Part shown: positions 41,156-50,409 of the stretch, in pieces
How positions within the stretch are numbered: the first letter of the stretch is position 1
Layout: every line of letters begins with the position of its first letter
Source of the DNA: Myroides odoratimimus
Lineage (GTDB): Bacteria > Bacteroidota > Bacteroidia > Flavobacteriales > Flavobacteriaceae
Reading direction: 5' to 3'
DNA: 64,000 nt
NCBI RefSeq assembly: GCF_001485415.1
Contig: NZ_BCMQ01000007.1
Span: 62,001 to 126,000, forward strand
Made by a program: the position numbers and the translations under genes
The notes under the pieces: generated by a model
Databases searched by the model: none
What the model was told of the DNA's origin: nothing
Seen by the model: only the letters and a program-made list of their open reading frames with translations

Positions 41156-42658
41156 TTACTTTTCTTTGTGATATAAAGCATCAGCAGTGTCAAACTTCTC
41201 TATCATTTCAGTAGACGCTTGTTTTCCATAGTTAGATACTAAGTAGATCGCAATCGAACTAAATAAGAATCCTGGAATGATTTCGTATACCGTATCTCCG
41301 AATAGAATAGGCCATACGATTACAGTTACCGCTCCTACTAATACTCCTGCGAAAGTTCCCATACCTGTTGTTTTTCTCCAGAATAGAGTGAATAAGATAG
41401 CAGGACCAAATGCAGCTCCAAAACCAGCCCAAGCATGTGCTACCAAAGCAAGAATTTTACTATCTGGATCGTATGCGATTATGATTGCGATTAAAGAGAT
41501 TAGTAGTACAGCAAACCTTCCTGTCCACACTAGCTCTTTTTGGCTAGCACTTCTTCTGAAGTAAGCTTTGTAGAAGTCTTGTGTAAGTGTACTAGAAGAC
41601 ATTAATAGCTGCGCACTTAATGTACTCATTACTGCAGCTAGAATAGCCGAAAGTAAGACACCTACTACCCAAGGGTTAAATAATTGTTTGATTAGCTCTA
41701 TGAAGATCATTTCATTGTCTTTGTTTACTACACTAGCTATTTCTGGATGTTTATAGTAGTAGCTAATTCCTAGATAACCTATCGTTACAGCTCCTCCTAG
41801 ACATAATGTCATCCATGACATTCCTATACGTCTAGCATTCTTCATTGTCTTCACGCTATCAGCAGCCATAAAGCGTGCTAAGATATGTGGCTGTCCGAAG
41901 TACCCAAGTCCCCATGCAGCAGCACTGATAATAGCGATAAAGCTTACATTGTGTGTTAGGCTTGAATACGAAATATTAGTAGCAATAGCTGCTTCGTTTG
42001 TATAAGTAGTGATAGCATCCCATCCTCCCATATATAGGATAATCATCACAGGAGTCAAGATTAACGCAAATAGCATTAAAGTAGCCTGAATCGTATCACT
42101 CCAGCTTACTGCTAAGAATCCACCGATGAAGGTATACGCTATCGTAGCTAAAGCCCCTAGATATAACGCATTGATATACTCCATGTGGAATAGCGTTTCG
42201 AATAATCTAGCACCAGCTACCATACCAGACGCACAGTATATCGTGAAGAAGATTAGGATAGTTACAGCAGATACTGTTTTTACTAATTGACCATCTTTTC
42301 CAAATCTGTTGTGGAAGAAGTCTGGTAATGTCAGTGCATTATTATTGATTTCTGTGTGTACACGCAGACGACCAGCTACTAACTTCCAGTTGTAGTATGC
42401 ACCGATAATTAAACCGATCGCAATCCAGCTCTGAGATAAACCTTTACCAAAAATAGCACCTGGCAATCCCATTAGTAACCATCCAGACATATCTGATGCT
42501 CCTGCTGATAAAGCTGTTACTACTGGACCAAAACTACGTCCTCCTAAGATGTAGTCAGAAAAGTCCTTTGTGCGTAAATACGCAATTACACCTATTCCTA
42601 ACACAACCACTAAATAAATGGAAAATGTTATAATAGTTGGATCTATATTTTCAAACAT
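41156..42658 (-). CDS. putP: Sodium/proline symporter
   Basis: PutP takes up proline with Na+. The 500-residue protein has 13 predicted helices of the SSS family. Landmarks are DFSDYILGGRSFGPVVTALSAGASDMSGWLLMGLPGA near the N-terminus, the GWGLGYFGQPHILARFMAADS-like segment read here as WGLGYFGQPHILARFMA, and AILAAVMSTLSAQLLMSSSTLTQDFYKAY. It is single, ending at a strong hairpin and preceded by a long spacer. Confidence 0.94.
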   Translation of the reverse strand: MFENIDPTIITFSIYLVVVLGIGVIAYLRTKDFSDYILGGRSFGPVVTALSAGASDMSGWLLMGLPGAIFGKGLSQSWIAIGLIIGAYYNWKLVAGRLRVHTEINNNALTLPDFFHNRFGKDGQLVKTVSAVTILIFFTIYCASGMVAGARLFETLFHMEYINALYLGALATIAYTFIGGFLAVSWSDTIQATLMLFALILTPVMIILYMGGWDAITTYTNEAAIATNISYSSLTHNVSFIAIISAAAWGLGYFGQPHILARFMAADSVKTMKNARRIGMSWMTLCLGGAVTIGYLGISYYYKHPEIASVVNKDNEMIFIELIKQLFNPWVVGVLLSAILAAVMSTLSAQLLMSSSTLTQDFYKAYFRRSASQKELVWTGRFAVLLISLIAIIIAYDPDSKILALVAHAWAGFGAAFGPAILFTLFWRKTTGMGTFAGVLVGAVTVIVWPILFGDTVYEIIPGFLFSSIAIYLVSNYGKQASTEMIEKFDTADALYHKEK

Positions 42659-43049
42659 ATTGTTGTTATTTTTTTGCTAAATTTATTTAATTATTTTAAA
42701 TAATACAATGAATGACCAGATTATTTAGTTTAATTACGAATAGTGTATTTTAGTATTCTTCTTTTTTGATTTGATTTTTTATATAATAATTATTTAAAAA
42801 TGAAATAATTACACATTATAGAGAACTTCATCTATTATAATATTCTTTTTTTAAAGAAGATAAATTACAAGAAGTGGTTATGTCTCGTTCATCAATATTG
42901 ATAATGTAAGACATTATACTTTTTCTTTGCTATATTCTGAGAGAATAGACTTTTATATGGATAGTATTATAAAGAAGTTAGCTATAGGACAACACTCCAT
43001 ATGTGTTAGTTGTCACTTTAGGTATAGTGTCTTTATAAAAGTTTTATTT
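42659..43049. other. Gene-free spacer upstream of putP and the NTF2-like gene
   Basis: AT-rich, no credible gene. It probably carries the putP promoter on the minus strand and a leader for the NTF2-like gene on the plus strand. A 48-codon open frame at 42957-43103 crosses the palindrome at 43050 and is judged spurious. Confidence 0.6.
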
Positions 43050-43065
43050 GATAACAATTGTTATC
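43050..43065. promoter_or_regulatory. Perfect 16-base palindrome before the NTF2-like gene
   Basis: GATAACAATTGTTATC is a perfect palindrome about 54 bases upstream of the ATG, just before TTACTTTCG, a -7-like sequence. It is a likely operator; the regulator is unknown. The outer bases (GATAA, TTATC) recall Fur-type boxes, but the centre does not match. Confidence 0.5.
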
Positions 43066-43118
43066 GCGCTTCTTTAGACAGTGTTTTACTTTCGTATTTG
43101 TAATTTAAGAAATGAAAT

Positions 43119-43508
43119 ATGACCAATAAAGAATTGATAAAAGACTGTTTTGTAAATCTATTAGAGAGTCCTCAGTATCGTCCAGAAGTGATAGCTACCT
43201 ATTTTTCTACTGATTATATCCAATGTGTTGATGGAAAGAGGCTAGACTACACCATTTTTAGTAATCATATTAAAAAATTAAAAGAGGTAACCGAGAGACT
43301 GTCTATTACCTTTAATTATATGGCAGAAGAGGGAAATCTTGTTTTTACTAATCACAGTGTTTCAGTATATAGAAATGATGGCTCTGTGAGTAAGGTAAAA
43401 GTAATTGCAACTTTTGTAATAGAAAATGAGAAAATAGTATTCTGTGATGAGTTAACGCTTCATGAAGAAGGAAAACATGATGATGCTAACCTTGGTTCTA
43501 TGGTGTAA
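43119..43508 (+). CDS. NTF2/SnoaL-like protein
   Basis: The 129-residue protein matches the small cone-shaped NTF2/SnoaL fold: a helical start NKELIKDCFVNLLE, then the ATYFSTDYIQCVDGKRLDYTIFSNHIK segment and four strands ending FVIENEKIVFCDELTLHE. These proteins may be enzymes or ligand binders; no catalytic residue is certain. It has a palindromic operator candidate upstream and its own terminator, so it is an independently controlled gene. Confidence 0.75.
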   Translation: MTNKELIKDCFVNLLESPQYRPEVIATYFSTDYIQCVDGKRLDYTIFSNHIKKLKEVTERLSITFNYMAEEGNLVFTNHSVSVYRNDGSVSKVKVIATFVIENEKIVFCDELTLHEEGKHDDANLGSMV

Positions 43509-43525
43509 AAAAAACAATAAAAAAA

Positions 43526-43557
43526 GCCCTATACAAAGGGGGTAAGGTGTATAGGGC
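43526..43557 (+). terminator. Terminator after the NTF2-like gene
   Basis: GCCCTATACA pairs with TGTATAGGGC around a 12-base loop; the As before and after give weak T-tracts in either direction. Confidence 0.75.
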
Positions 43558-43792
43558 AAAAAAGTAGTATGAAAAAAAAGTTTGTAATAAAGTTTTCAAT
43601 AAGTGTGCCAATGACTAGTGTTTTAGAGGTAAAGTGATTGTTTTATAGTCAATTGCTCATATTGTGATTATTGCTGTTTTGGATAGTTGTATAAATGAGA
43701 ATAATAATTATTCAATAAAGAATTGGCATAAAAAAGGGGCAACATAGTCATAAGGATGAAATAGTACACTTTTTAGATATAGACCAAATGAA
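43558..43792. other. Short gene-free spacer
   Basis: About 235 bases between two hairpins, AT-rich, with no open frame, repeat or promoter that I can support. Confidence 0.6.
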
Positions 43793-43818
43793 AAACGCTA
43801 TCTGGAGAGATAGCGTTT
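43793..43818 (-). terminator. Terminator after pssA
   Basis: AAACGCTATCT pairs with AGATAGCGTTT around GGAG; on the minus strand TTTTTCATTT follows. It lies just past the pssA stop. Confidence 0.8.
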
Positions 43819-43825
43819 CTTATTT

Positions 43826-44566
43826 TTAGTTAGTAGTTTGCTTTTTTGTCATATTCATGATGATAGATAGTAAGATATATACTAGTATAATAATAGGTAT
43901 AGCTAGATATAATAGAGTAGCTAGTAGTACTAATGATAGTAGCATAAATCCTATCTGAAGTTTATAAGCTCCTAGATTATTAGGCTTGATTTTTAATGAG
44001 AACAATGGAAGTTCTGCATTCATGATGATAGCACTTAAGATACTGATCACCACTAATAAGTAAGGATTGCTTAATAAGGAGATAATCTCTTCTGATTTAG
44101 TCGTAGAGATAATCATCGGGATACTTAAGATGAATAGAGCATTACCTGGTGTAGGTAATCCGATAAACGAATCAGTCTGTCTAGTATCGATATTAAATTT
44201 GGCTAATCTATACGCAGCTCCTAATGTGATGATAAACCCTAAGTATGGAACTACTCCCATATAGTAGGTCTCAGGGGTAAGGTTATAGATCTCTTGGTTT
44301 TCTTGAATATTAGCTAGCATTTTATAAACTACTAATCCTGGAACTACTCCACTAGTCACCATATCGGCTAGTGAGTCTAACTGTAATCCCATTTCACTTT
44401 TTACATTAAGGATACGTGCTACAAAGCCGTCCCAATAGTCAAAAAAGATTCCTATACATACCCATAAGAAAGCCATGTGTATATTATCATCAAATGCATA
44501 CACTAACGCAATTAATCCTGAAAGTAAGTTTAATAAAGTGATAGCATTAGGAATGTGTTTTTTCAT
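43826..44566 (-). CDS. pssA: CDP-diacylglycerol--serine O-phosphatidyltransferase
   Basis: PssA makes phosphatidylserine, the precursor of phosphatidylethanolamine. The 246-residue membrane protein shows the full CDP-alcohol phosphotransferase motif DG-x2-AR-x8-G-x3-D-x3-D in DGFVARILNVKSEMGLQLDS and following LAD (near residues 46-68), with six to seven hydrophobic helices. The start HIPNAITLLNLLSGLIALVYA is typical of pssA. It is a single gene with its own promoter and terminator. Confidence 0.93.
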   Translation of the reverse strand: MKKHIPNAITLLNLLSGLIALVYAFDDNIHMAFLWVCIGIFFDYWDGFVARILNVKSEMGLQLDSLADMVTSGVVPGLVVYKMLANIQENQEIYNLTPETYYMGVVPYLGFIITLGAAYRLAKFNIDTRQTDSFIGLPTPGNALFILSIPMIISTTKSEEIISLLSNPYLLVVISILSAIIMNAELPLFSLKIKPNNLGAYKLQIGFMLLSLVLLATLLYLAIPIIILVYILLSIIMNMTKKQTTN

Positions 44567-44618
44567 AACTGAAATTTGTTTGTTTATATAAACTCTATAA
44601 CGGTTTACTTGTATTTAT

Positions 44619-44634
44619 TGATACAAATGTATCA
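44619..44634 (-). promoter_or_regulatory. pssA promoter with overlapping palindrome
   Basis: On the minus strand TACATTTG (44624-44631) is a -7 box 57 bases upstream of the pssA ATG. TGATACA, AA, TGTATCA (44619-44634) is a perfect 7-2-7 palindrome that covers the same bases and may be an operator. Confidence 0.5.
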
Positions 44635-45072
44635 TAAAGTTACTAATTTTTATAGTGTTTATAAGGATTACTTTAGATAATGCCATTTATCTTTATAGAT
44701 GTTTTATTATTTGATGTACTCTATTTAGGTAACTAAACGTTTATTAGATAATTAATATATTTGATAAGTAGAGAACAGACTACATTGGATCAAGTTAATT
44801 AAAGGATAGAAGAGGTTATACCTAGTATTGTACTTATAGCCAGATTAACATGGTTTTAGTTGCATTGAGTCCGTAGTGAGTCCGTAGTGACTCCGTTTTA
44901 TAGTTAGTTTTAACGGAGTTATCATGGAGGTGTTGTGTTGATATAATTTAGTTCTTGCGAAGAAGATAGGAGCAGTAGCAGATGAGAAGCTACGTTTTAA
45001 CTGTGGTACAAGAAGGTTATTCATAAATAGTTTAGAGTGTATGTTTTTATTGTAAATCAAAGATTAGTAAAG
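44635..45072. other. Gene-free spacer between pssA and the DUF4105 gene
   Basis: About 440 bases, no gene that I trust on either strand. It contains the GAGTCCGTAGT repeat and hairpin at 44867-44919. The rest is AT-rich with no support for a regulatory site. Confidence 0.6.
44867..44919. repeat. Tandem GAGTCCGTAGT repeat with adjacent hairpin
   Basis: GAGTCCGTAGT occurs twice in tandem (44867-44888), then a partial copy GACTCCGT. From 44890 ACTCCGTT pairs with AACGGAGT (ends 44919) to make a hairpin with a 14-base loop. The unit recalls ACTCCGT-type spacer repeats of Bacteroidota, from general knowledge only. Confidence 0.65.
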
Positions 45073-45080
45073 TATTTTTG
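45073..45080 (+). promoter_or_regulatory. -7 promoter element of the DUF4105 gene
   Basis: TATTTTTG matches TAnnTTTG, 43 bases before the ATG. Confidence 0.5.
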
Positions 45081-45123
45081 TAAAGAGCAAATAGAACGCT
45101 TAGTTATAAATCAAGAAGAATAG

Positions 45124-46245
45124 ATGACAAAGAAAATTATATATCTGCTTTTCTGCCTTTTTGTAGTGCAGATGGCTTTCTCTAAAGAACGACCACTCTC
45201 TGATAGAGCAGAGATAAGTGTACTTACTTGTGGTACGGGAGATGAGTTGTATTCACTATTCGGGCATACAGCGATACGCGTAAGTGATCCTTTTGAGGGG
45301 ATAGATAGGGTATATAATTATGGAATGTTTGATTTTAGAACACCTAATTTTTATGGAAAGTTCGTAAAGGGAGATCTTTTATACTACGCAGATTATTCTA
45401 CGTATAGAAACTTCATTGGGAGTTATGTATATGATAATAGAGCAGTGTATGAACAAGTACTAGACTTGACGCCAACTCAGAAAGAAGAGATATGGCAAAA
45501 ACTGAACGAATCCTTAGAAGAAGAGAATAAATTCTATGTATATAAGTTTATAGATCAGAACTGTACTACTAAGGCGGTAGATATTATTAATAATAGTATA
45601 GCGACACCTGTAAAAGTAGATGTACAAGGGAACACAGCTACTTATAGAACCATCTTAAACTCGTATCTGAATAAGAGATACTTCGAGATGCTAGGAATTA
45701 ATTTAATATTCGGTTCTAAGGTAGATGCTCATTCTACTTTACTGTTCTTACCAGATAAGTTTATGCAAGGGTTAGCAGAGACTAAAGTCAACGGAAAACC
45801 TTTGGTTCCTGAGACAGTGACTGTTTTTGAGCCAGAAGTATCTACGGAGAAATCAGGTATAAGTGTGAACTCTATGTGGTTCTTTAGTCTTGTCGTTTTA
45901 GTGTTAGCAGGACTAATGACTCAGAGAGGCGTTAGAAGTGTGTATTTTGTCATCTTAGGGCTGTTAGGTATTTTCTTCTTTGTCGTAGGGTTTTACTCTC
46001 TTCATGGCGAACTGTTAAGTAATAATACAGTGCTACTGTGTAGTCCTATATTCTTAATCTTACCTTTTATAAGAAAGAATGTCAAGATAGCTAAGTTACT
46101 TCAGTTGTTAACTTTAGTTTGTGTAATTTTGTATATCGTATTGAATATTACTAGCGAAAAGTTATTAGTGACCTTGCCATTAGTATTGTTGACTCTTGTG
46201 AGTTTGGCTATAGAAATGCGTATAGCTAAGAAGTATAACAAGTAG
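45124..46245 (+). CDS. DUF4105 (Lnb N-terminal domain) membrane protein
   Basis: The 373-residue protein has a signal peptide, a periplasmic DUF4105 domain (about 30-230) and four to five C-terminal membrane helices (about 245-365). The domain carries LTCGTGDELYSLFGHTAIRVSDPF and FIDQNCTTKAVDIINNS; the His in FGHTAIRV and the Cys in QNCTT are plausible catalytic residues. DUF4105 matches the domain of Lnb, a Bacteroides lipoprotein N-acyltransferase, so lipoprotein maturation is a reasonable role, inferred by family. It lies 28 bases before the CpsB-like gene. Confidence 0.8.
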   Translation: MTKKIIYLLFCLFVVQMAFSKERPLSDRAEISVLTCGTGDELYSLFGHTAIRVSDPFEGIDRVYNYGMFDFRTPNFYGKFVKGDLLYYADYSTYRNFIGSYVYDNRAVYEQVLDLTPTQKEEIWQKLNESLEEENKFYVYKFIDQNCTTKAVDIINNSIATPVKVDVQGNTATYRTILNSYLNKRYFEMLGINLIFGSKVDAHSTLLFLPDKFMQGLAETKVNGKPLVPETVTVFEPEVSTEKSGISVNSMWFFSLVVLVLAGLMTQRGVRSVYFVILGLLGIFFFVVGFYSLHGELLSNNTVLLCSPIFLILPFIRKNVKIAKLLQLLTLVCVILYIVLNITSEKLLVTLPLVLLTLVSLAIEMRIAKKYNK

Positions 46246-46273
46246 ACCTAATCAGAAAAAATAATATAAAGAT

Positions 46274-47011
46274 ATGTTCGGATTATTTAAATCTAAACCA
46301 GAGCTTAAAACATTAATTCCAAATAATTATGTAGATATTCACTCTCATTTAATGTTTGGTATTGATGATGGGGCGCAGACTAAAGAGGATACAAAGACTA
46401 TTATAGAGTCGATGAAAGCGATGGGCTTTGACCAAGCGATTACCACTCCACATACTACACCACTAGTATGGGATAATACTAAAGAAGGAATCTTAGCTAA
46501 GTATGATGAGGTATTAGAGGTACTACCTACAGAGGCGGAGTCTCTTCAGCTGAGAGTGGCTTCTGAGTATATGATGGATGAGAGTTTCTTACAGCGCATT
46601 CATTCAGAGAAGCTATTGACATTAAAAGATAACTATGTATTAGTAGAGATGTCTTATATCAACCCACCTATACAATTAATGGATATTTTATTCCATTTAA
46701 AATCGAATGGGTATGAGATTATCTTAGCGCATCCAGAGCGTTATAACTTCTATCACAAGAATACAGAAATGTATAAGAAGCTTAAAAAATCAGGGTGTAA
46801 GTTTCAGATGAACTTATTGTCTACTACAGGATACTATGGAAGTCATGTATTAGAGGCTGCAAACTATCTGTTGAACAATGATATGATAGACTTCGTAGGA
46901 TCTGATATCCACCATACCAAACATATCAAGGGCTTTGATGCTAAAATACAAATTAAAGAAGTGAAGAACTTCGAGAAAGCAATTGCTAATAATATCTTCT
47001 TTAAGAAATAA
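46274..47011 (+). CDS. CpsB/YwqE-type PHP-domain tyrosine phosphatase
   Basis: The 245-residue protein has the PHP metal-binding order: VDIHSHLMFGIDDGAQTKEDT, ITTPHTTP, RVASEYM, LAHPERYNFYHKN and FVGSDIHHTKHIKGFD. The family removes phosphate from tyrosine residues of capsule or exopolysaccharide kinases. No kinase or capsule gene is adjacent, so the partner must lie elsewhere. It follows the DUF4105 gene and ends at a strong terminator. Confidence 0.9.
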   Translation: MFGLFKSKPELKTLIPNNYVDIHSHLMFGIDDGAQTKEDTKTIIESMKAMGFDQAITTPHTTPLVWDNTKEGILAKYDEVLEVLPTEAESLQLRVASEYMMDESFLQRIHSEKLLTLKDNYVLVEMSYINPPIQLMDILFHLKSNGYEIILAHPERYNFYHKNTEMYKKLKKSGCKFQMNLLSTTGYYGSHVLEAANYLLNNDMIDFVGSDIHHTKHIKGFDAKIQIKEVKNFEKAIANNIFFKK

Positions 47012-47036
47012 AGAATTACTTATCGTATAAAATAAG

Positions 47037-47065
47037 AAAGGGATCGCGTGAGCGATCCCTTTTGT
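47037..47065 (+). terminator. Terminator after the CpsB-like gene
   Basis: AAAGGGATCGC and GCGATCCCTTT pair around GTGA and are followed by TGTTTTTC. Confidence 0.88.
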
Positions 47066-47084
47066 TTTTCTGTCTATTTTCTGA

Positions 47085-47474
47085 TTAGTTGTTTACAACT
47101 TCACCTTTGATGCGTAGTGCTACTACACCGTTAGTATAGTTCACAGCATTAGATTCTACAGTGATAGTTCTACTGATTTTACCAGGAGCCATATTATACT
47201 GTACGTCTATTTTACTTTTTTGACCTGGTAAAATAGGTTCTTCAGGTTTAGAAGGTACTGTACATCCACATGTAGATCTTACAGCTGTAATGATTAATGG
47301 CTCATCACCAACGTTAGTAAACTCAAAAGTTCTAACTCCATTATCTTTCCCTCTTACAACAGTACCGTAATCGATAGTATTGTTCTCTGCTTTAAACTCG
47401 ATTTTTGGTCCTTTTTGTGCGAATGTTACTGCACTTGTCAAAACCAAAACTAATAATGCTAAAATGTTTTTCAT
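47085..47474 (-). CDS. Secreted DUF1573-family protein
   Basis: The 129-residue protein has a signal peptide (about 1-19, ending TFAQ) and one immunoglobulin-like DUF1573 domain with GTVVRGKDNGVRTFEFTNVGDEPLIITAVRSTCGCTVPSKPEEPILPGQKSKIDVQYN. The STCGCT motif is the family hallmark. Its function is unknown; such proteins are common and often abundant in Bacteroidota envelopes. A TACCTTTG box at 47597-47604 on the minus strand may be its promoter. Confidence 0.88.
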   Translation of the reverse strand: MKNILALLVLVLTSAVTFAQKGPKIEFKAENNTIDYGTVVRGKDNGVRTFEFTNVGDEPLIITAVRSTCGCTVPSKPEEPILPGQKSKIDVQYNMAPGKISRTITVESNAVNYTNGVVALRIKGEVVNN

Positions 47475-47596
47475 TATTTTTCTATTTGTTGTTTTGTAAA
47501 ATTAAAAACTTTAGGAATACTCGCAAATAAAAATAAACATTTAAAGTAATGTGTTATCTTTTGTAATTACATAGTAATCCATATTTTTGCATGATA

Positions 47597-47658
47597 CAAA
47601 GGTACGTAAAAAGAAAGAGTGCTTAGATTAAAATTTGATTAAAGTATTGTTATCTTTG
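47597..47658. promoter_or_regulatory. Divergent promoters of DUF1573 and valS
   Basis: CAAAGGTA at 47597-47604 reads TACCTTTG on the minus strand, about 120 bases before the DUF1573 gene. TATCTTTG at 47651-47658 on the plus strand is 46 bases before valS. Both match TAnnTTTG. Confidence 0.55.
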
Positions 47659-47704
47659 GATGTGTCTTTAAAAAATGTTAAAAACAAGTAAAATTAATAA
47701 GTAA

Positions 47705-50338
47705 ATGACAATTCCTGCACAATTTGACGCGAAGCAAGTAGAGCAAAAATGGTATGAGTACTGGATGGAGAATAATTTCTTCCACTCAACTCCTGACCAC
47801 AGAGAGCCTTACACGATTGTAATACCACCACCGAACGTGACGGGTGTATTACACATGGGACATATGTTGAACAATACGATTCAAGATGTATTAATACGTC
47901 GTGCTCGTTTAAAAGGGCTTAACGCTTGTTGGGTTCCTGGAACGGATCACGCCTCTATCGCTACTGAAGCTAAAGTCGTCGCAAAATTGAGAGAGCAGGG
48001 TATCAATAAAAACGATTTAACACGCGAAGAGTTCTTAGCACATGCTTGGGAGTGGAAAGAAGAGTACGGAGGAGTAATCTTAGATCAACTTAAAAAATTA
48101 GGTTGTTCTTGTGATTGGGATCGTACGAAGTTCACTATGGACCCAGAGATGTCTGAGCAAGTGATAAAAGTATTTGTTGACCTATATAACAAAGGATTAA
48201 TCTATAGAGGGTACCGCATGGTAAACTGGGATCCTGAAGCGAAGACTACTTTATCTGATGAGGAAGTAATCTATGAAGAGCGCCAAGGGAAGTTATACCA
48301 TCTAAAATATCAAATAGAAGGATCTAATGACTATCTAGTAATTGCGACTACACGTCCAGAGACTATCTTAGGAGATTCTGCTATCTGTATTAACCCTAAT
48401 GATGAACGCTATACACACCTAAAAGGTAAAAAGGCTATCGTACCAATCTGTAATAGAGTGGTGCCTATCATCTTCGACGAATATGTAGATATGGAGTTCG
48501 GTACAGGATGTCTTAAAGTGACTCCTGCTCACGATGTGAATGATAAGGATCTAGGAGAGAGACATAACTTAGAGATTATAGATATCTTTAATGCTGATGC
48601 TACACTGAATGAATTAGGATTACACTACGCTGGTAAAGACCGTTTTGTAGTTCGTAAAGAGATAGAGGCAGAGTTAAAATCTATCGGAGCTTTAGACAAA
48701 GTAGAGAACTATATTAACAATGTAGGTACTTCTGAGCGTACAAAAGCTGTTATAGAACCAAGACTTTCTGATCAGTGGTTCCTTAAGATGGAAGAGTTAG
48801 CTAAGCCTGCTTTAGATGCGGTATTAGAAACAGAAGATGTAAAGTTATACCCAAGTAGATATAACAATACTTATAGAAGCTGGTTAGAGAATATCCGCGA
48901 TTGGAATATCTCTCGTCAGTTATGGTGGGGACACCAGATACCTGCATTCTACTATGGAGCTGGTAAAGAAGACTTCGTAGTAGCTGAGAATATCGAAGCT
49001 GCTGTAGAATTAGCTAAAGTAAAATCAGGTAATGCTGCTTTGACTGCTGCTGATTTAAAACAAGATGAAGATGCACTAGATACATGGTTCTCTTCTTGGA
49101 TTTGGCCAATGTCTGTATTTAACGGAATTACACAGCCAGAGAATGAAGAGTATAACTACTATTATCCAACGAATGACTTAGTGACTGGTCCAGATATTAT
49201 CTTCTTCTGGGTAGCACGTATGATTATGTCTGGATATGAGTACACTGGTAAGAAACCATTTACGAATGTTTACTTCACAGGTATCGTAAGAGATAAACAA
49301 CGTCGTAAGATGTCTAAGTCATTAGGAAACTCTCCTGATGCACTAGGATTAATCGATAAGTTCGGTGCTGATGGTGTACGTGTAGGATTATTATTATCTG
49401 CGTCTGCTGGTAACGATATTATGTTTGACGAGGAGTTATGTGCTCAAGGTAAAGCTTTCACAAATAAGGTATGGAATGCATTCCGTCTAATCAAAGGATG
49501 GGAAGTGTCTGAGACATTAGCACAACCAGAATCTGCTAAAGTATCATTAGCGTGGTACGAAGCGAAGTTACAGAGTGCATTAGTAGAGATAGAAGATCAC
49601 TTCTCTAAATACAGAATTTCGGATGCGTTAATGACGATCTATAAATTAGTATGGGATGACTTTTGTTCTTGGTTCTTAGAAATGATTAAACCAGGATACC
49701 AACAGCCAATAGACAAAGCTACTTTTGACAAGACTATCGAGTTATTAGAAGCGAACTTGAAGTTGTTACATCCATTTATGCCATTCTTATCAGAAGAGAT
49801 TTGGCAACATATTAATGAGCGTACTGCTGCTGCAGCATTAGTAGTATCTTCATGGCCAGAGATGAAATCATTTGATGAGAACTTGATTAAAGAGTTTGAA
49901 TTCGCTACTGAAGTTATCGCTGGTATCCGTACAATCAGAAAAGACAAGAATATTTCGTTTAAAGAAACGATAGATTTAAAAGTAATCAACAACGAGAAAA
50001 CATCTACATACTTCGACAGTATCATCTCTAAATTAGGTAACGTAGTTGCTATAGAGTATGTAACAGAGCAAGTAAGTGGTGCACTATCTTACCGTGTGAA
50101 ATCTAATGAGTACTTCATTCCTGTAACAGGAAGTGTGAACTTAGAAGAAGAAATCGCTAAGTTAGAAGAAGAGTTGAAATATTTAAAAGGATTCTTGAAA
50201 TCTGTACAAGGAAAACTATCTAACGAGAAGTTCGTTGGTGGTGCACCTGCTCAGGTTATCGAGAACGAAAGAAAGAAAGAAGCAGATGCTTTAGCTAAAA
50301 TAGCAACTATCGAACACAGCTTAGCTGGATTAAAATAG
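47705..50338 (+). CDS. valS: Valyl-tRNA synthetase
   Basis: ValS attaches valine to tRNA-Val. The 877-residue length is normal. The class I motifs are visible: [18 protein letters not shown] (HIGH variant HMGH, near residues 40-57) and [13 protein letters not shown] (KMSKS, near 534-547). The editing domain holds [17 protein letters not shown], and a C-terminal coiled coil (about 800-875) ends the protein. The gene is single with a terminator. Confidence 0.98.
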   Translation: MTIPAQFDAKQVEQKWYEYWMENNFFHSTPDHREPYTIVIPPPNVTGVLHMGHMLNNTIQDVLIRRARLKGLNACWVPGTDHASIATEAKVVAKLREQGINKNDLTREEFLAHAWEWKEEYGGVILDQLKKLGCSCDWDRTKFTMDPEMSEQVIKVFVDLYNKGLIYRGYRMVNWDPEAKTTLSDEEVIYEERQGKLYHLKYQIEGSNDYLVIATTRPETILGDSAICINPNDERYTHLKGKKAIVPICNRVVPIIFDEYVDMEFGTGCLKVTPAHDVNDKDLGERHNLEIIDIFNADATLNELGLHYAGKDRFVVRKEIEAELKSIGALDKVENYINNVGTSERTKAVIEPRLSDQWFLKMEELAKPALDAVLETEDVKLYPSRYNNTYRSWLENIRDWNISRQLWWGHQIPAFYYGAGKEDFVVAENIEAAVELAKVKSGNAALTAADLKQDEDALDTWFSSWIWPMSVFNGITQPENEEYNYYYPTNDLVTGPDIIFFWVARMIMSGYEYTGKKPFTNVYFTGIVRDKQRRKMSKSLGNSPDALGLIDKFGADGVRVGLLLSASAGNDIMFDEELCAQGKAFTNKVWNAFRLIKGWEVSETLAQPESAKVSLAWYEAKLQSALVEIEDHFSKYRISDALMTIYKLVWDDFCSWFLEMIKPGYQQPIDKATFDKTIELLEANLKLLHPFMPFLSEEIWQHINERTAAAALVVSSWPEMKSFDENLIKEFEFATEVIAGIRTIRKDKNISFKETIDLKVINNEKTSTYFDSIISKLGNVVAIEYVTEQVSGALSYRVKSNEYFIPVTGSVNLEEEIAKLEEELKYLKGFLKSVQGKLSNEKFVGGAPAQVIENERKKEADALAKIATIEHSLAGLK

Positions 50339-50360
50339 TGTAGTATCTCTTAGATATAGA

Positions 50361-50397
50361 AGCCTCTAGTTAGTTTACTAATTAGAGGCTTTTTTTT
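50361..50397 (+). terminator. Terminator after valS
   Basis: AGCCTCTAGTTAGT pairs with ACTAATTAGAGGCT (one mismatch), followed by seven Ts. Confidence 0.9.
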
Positions 50398-50409
50398 ATC
50401 TTCGTATGT

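Noticed and set aside
42957..43103. 48-codon open frame with CVSCH, resembling a heme motif
   Set aside because: It runs over the palindrome and promoter of the NTF2-like gene, has no ribosome-binding site that I trust and ends inside the leader; a chance frame is more likely.
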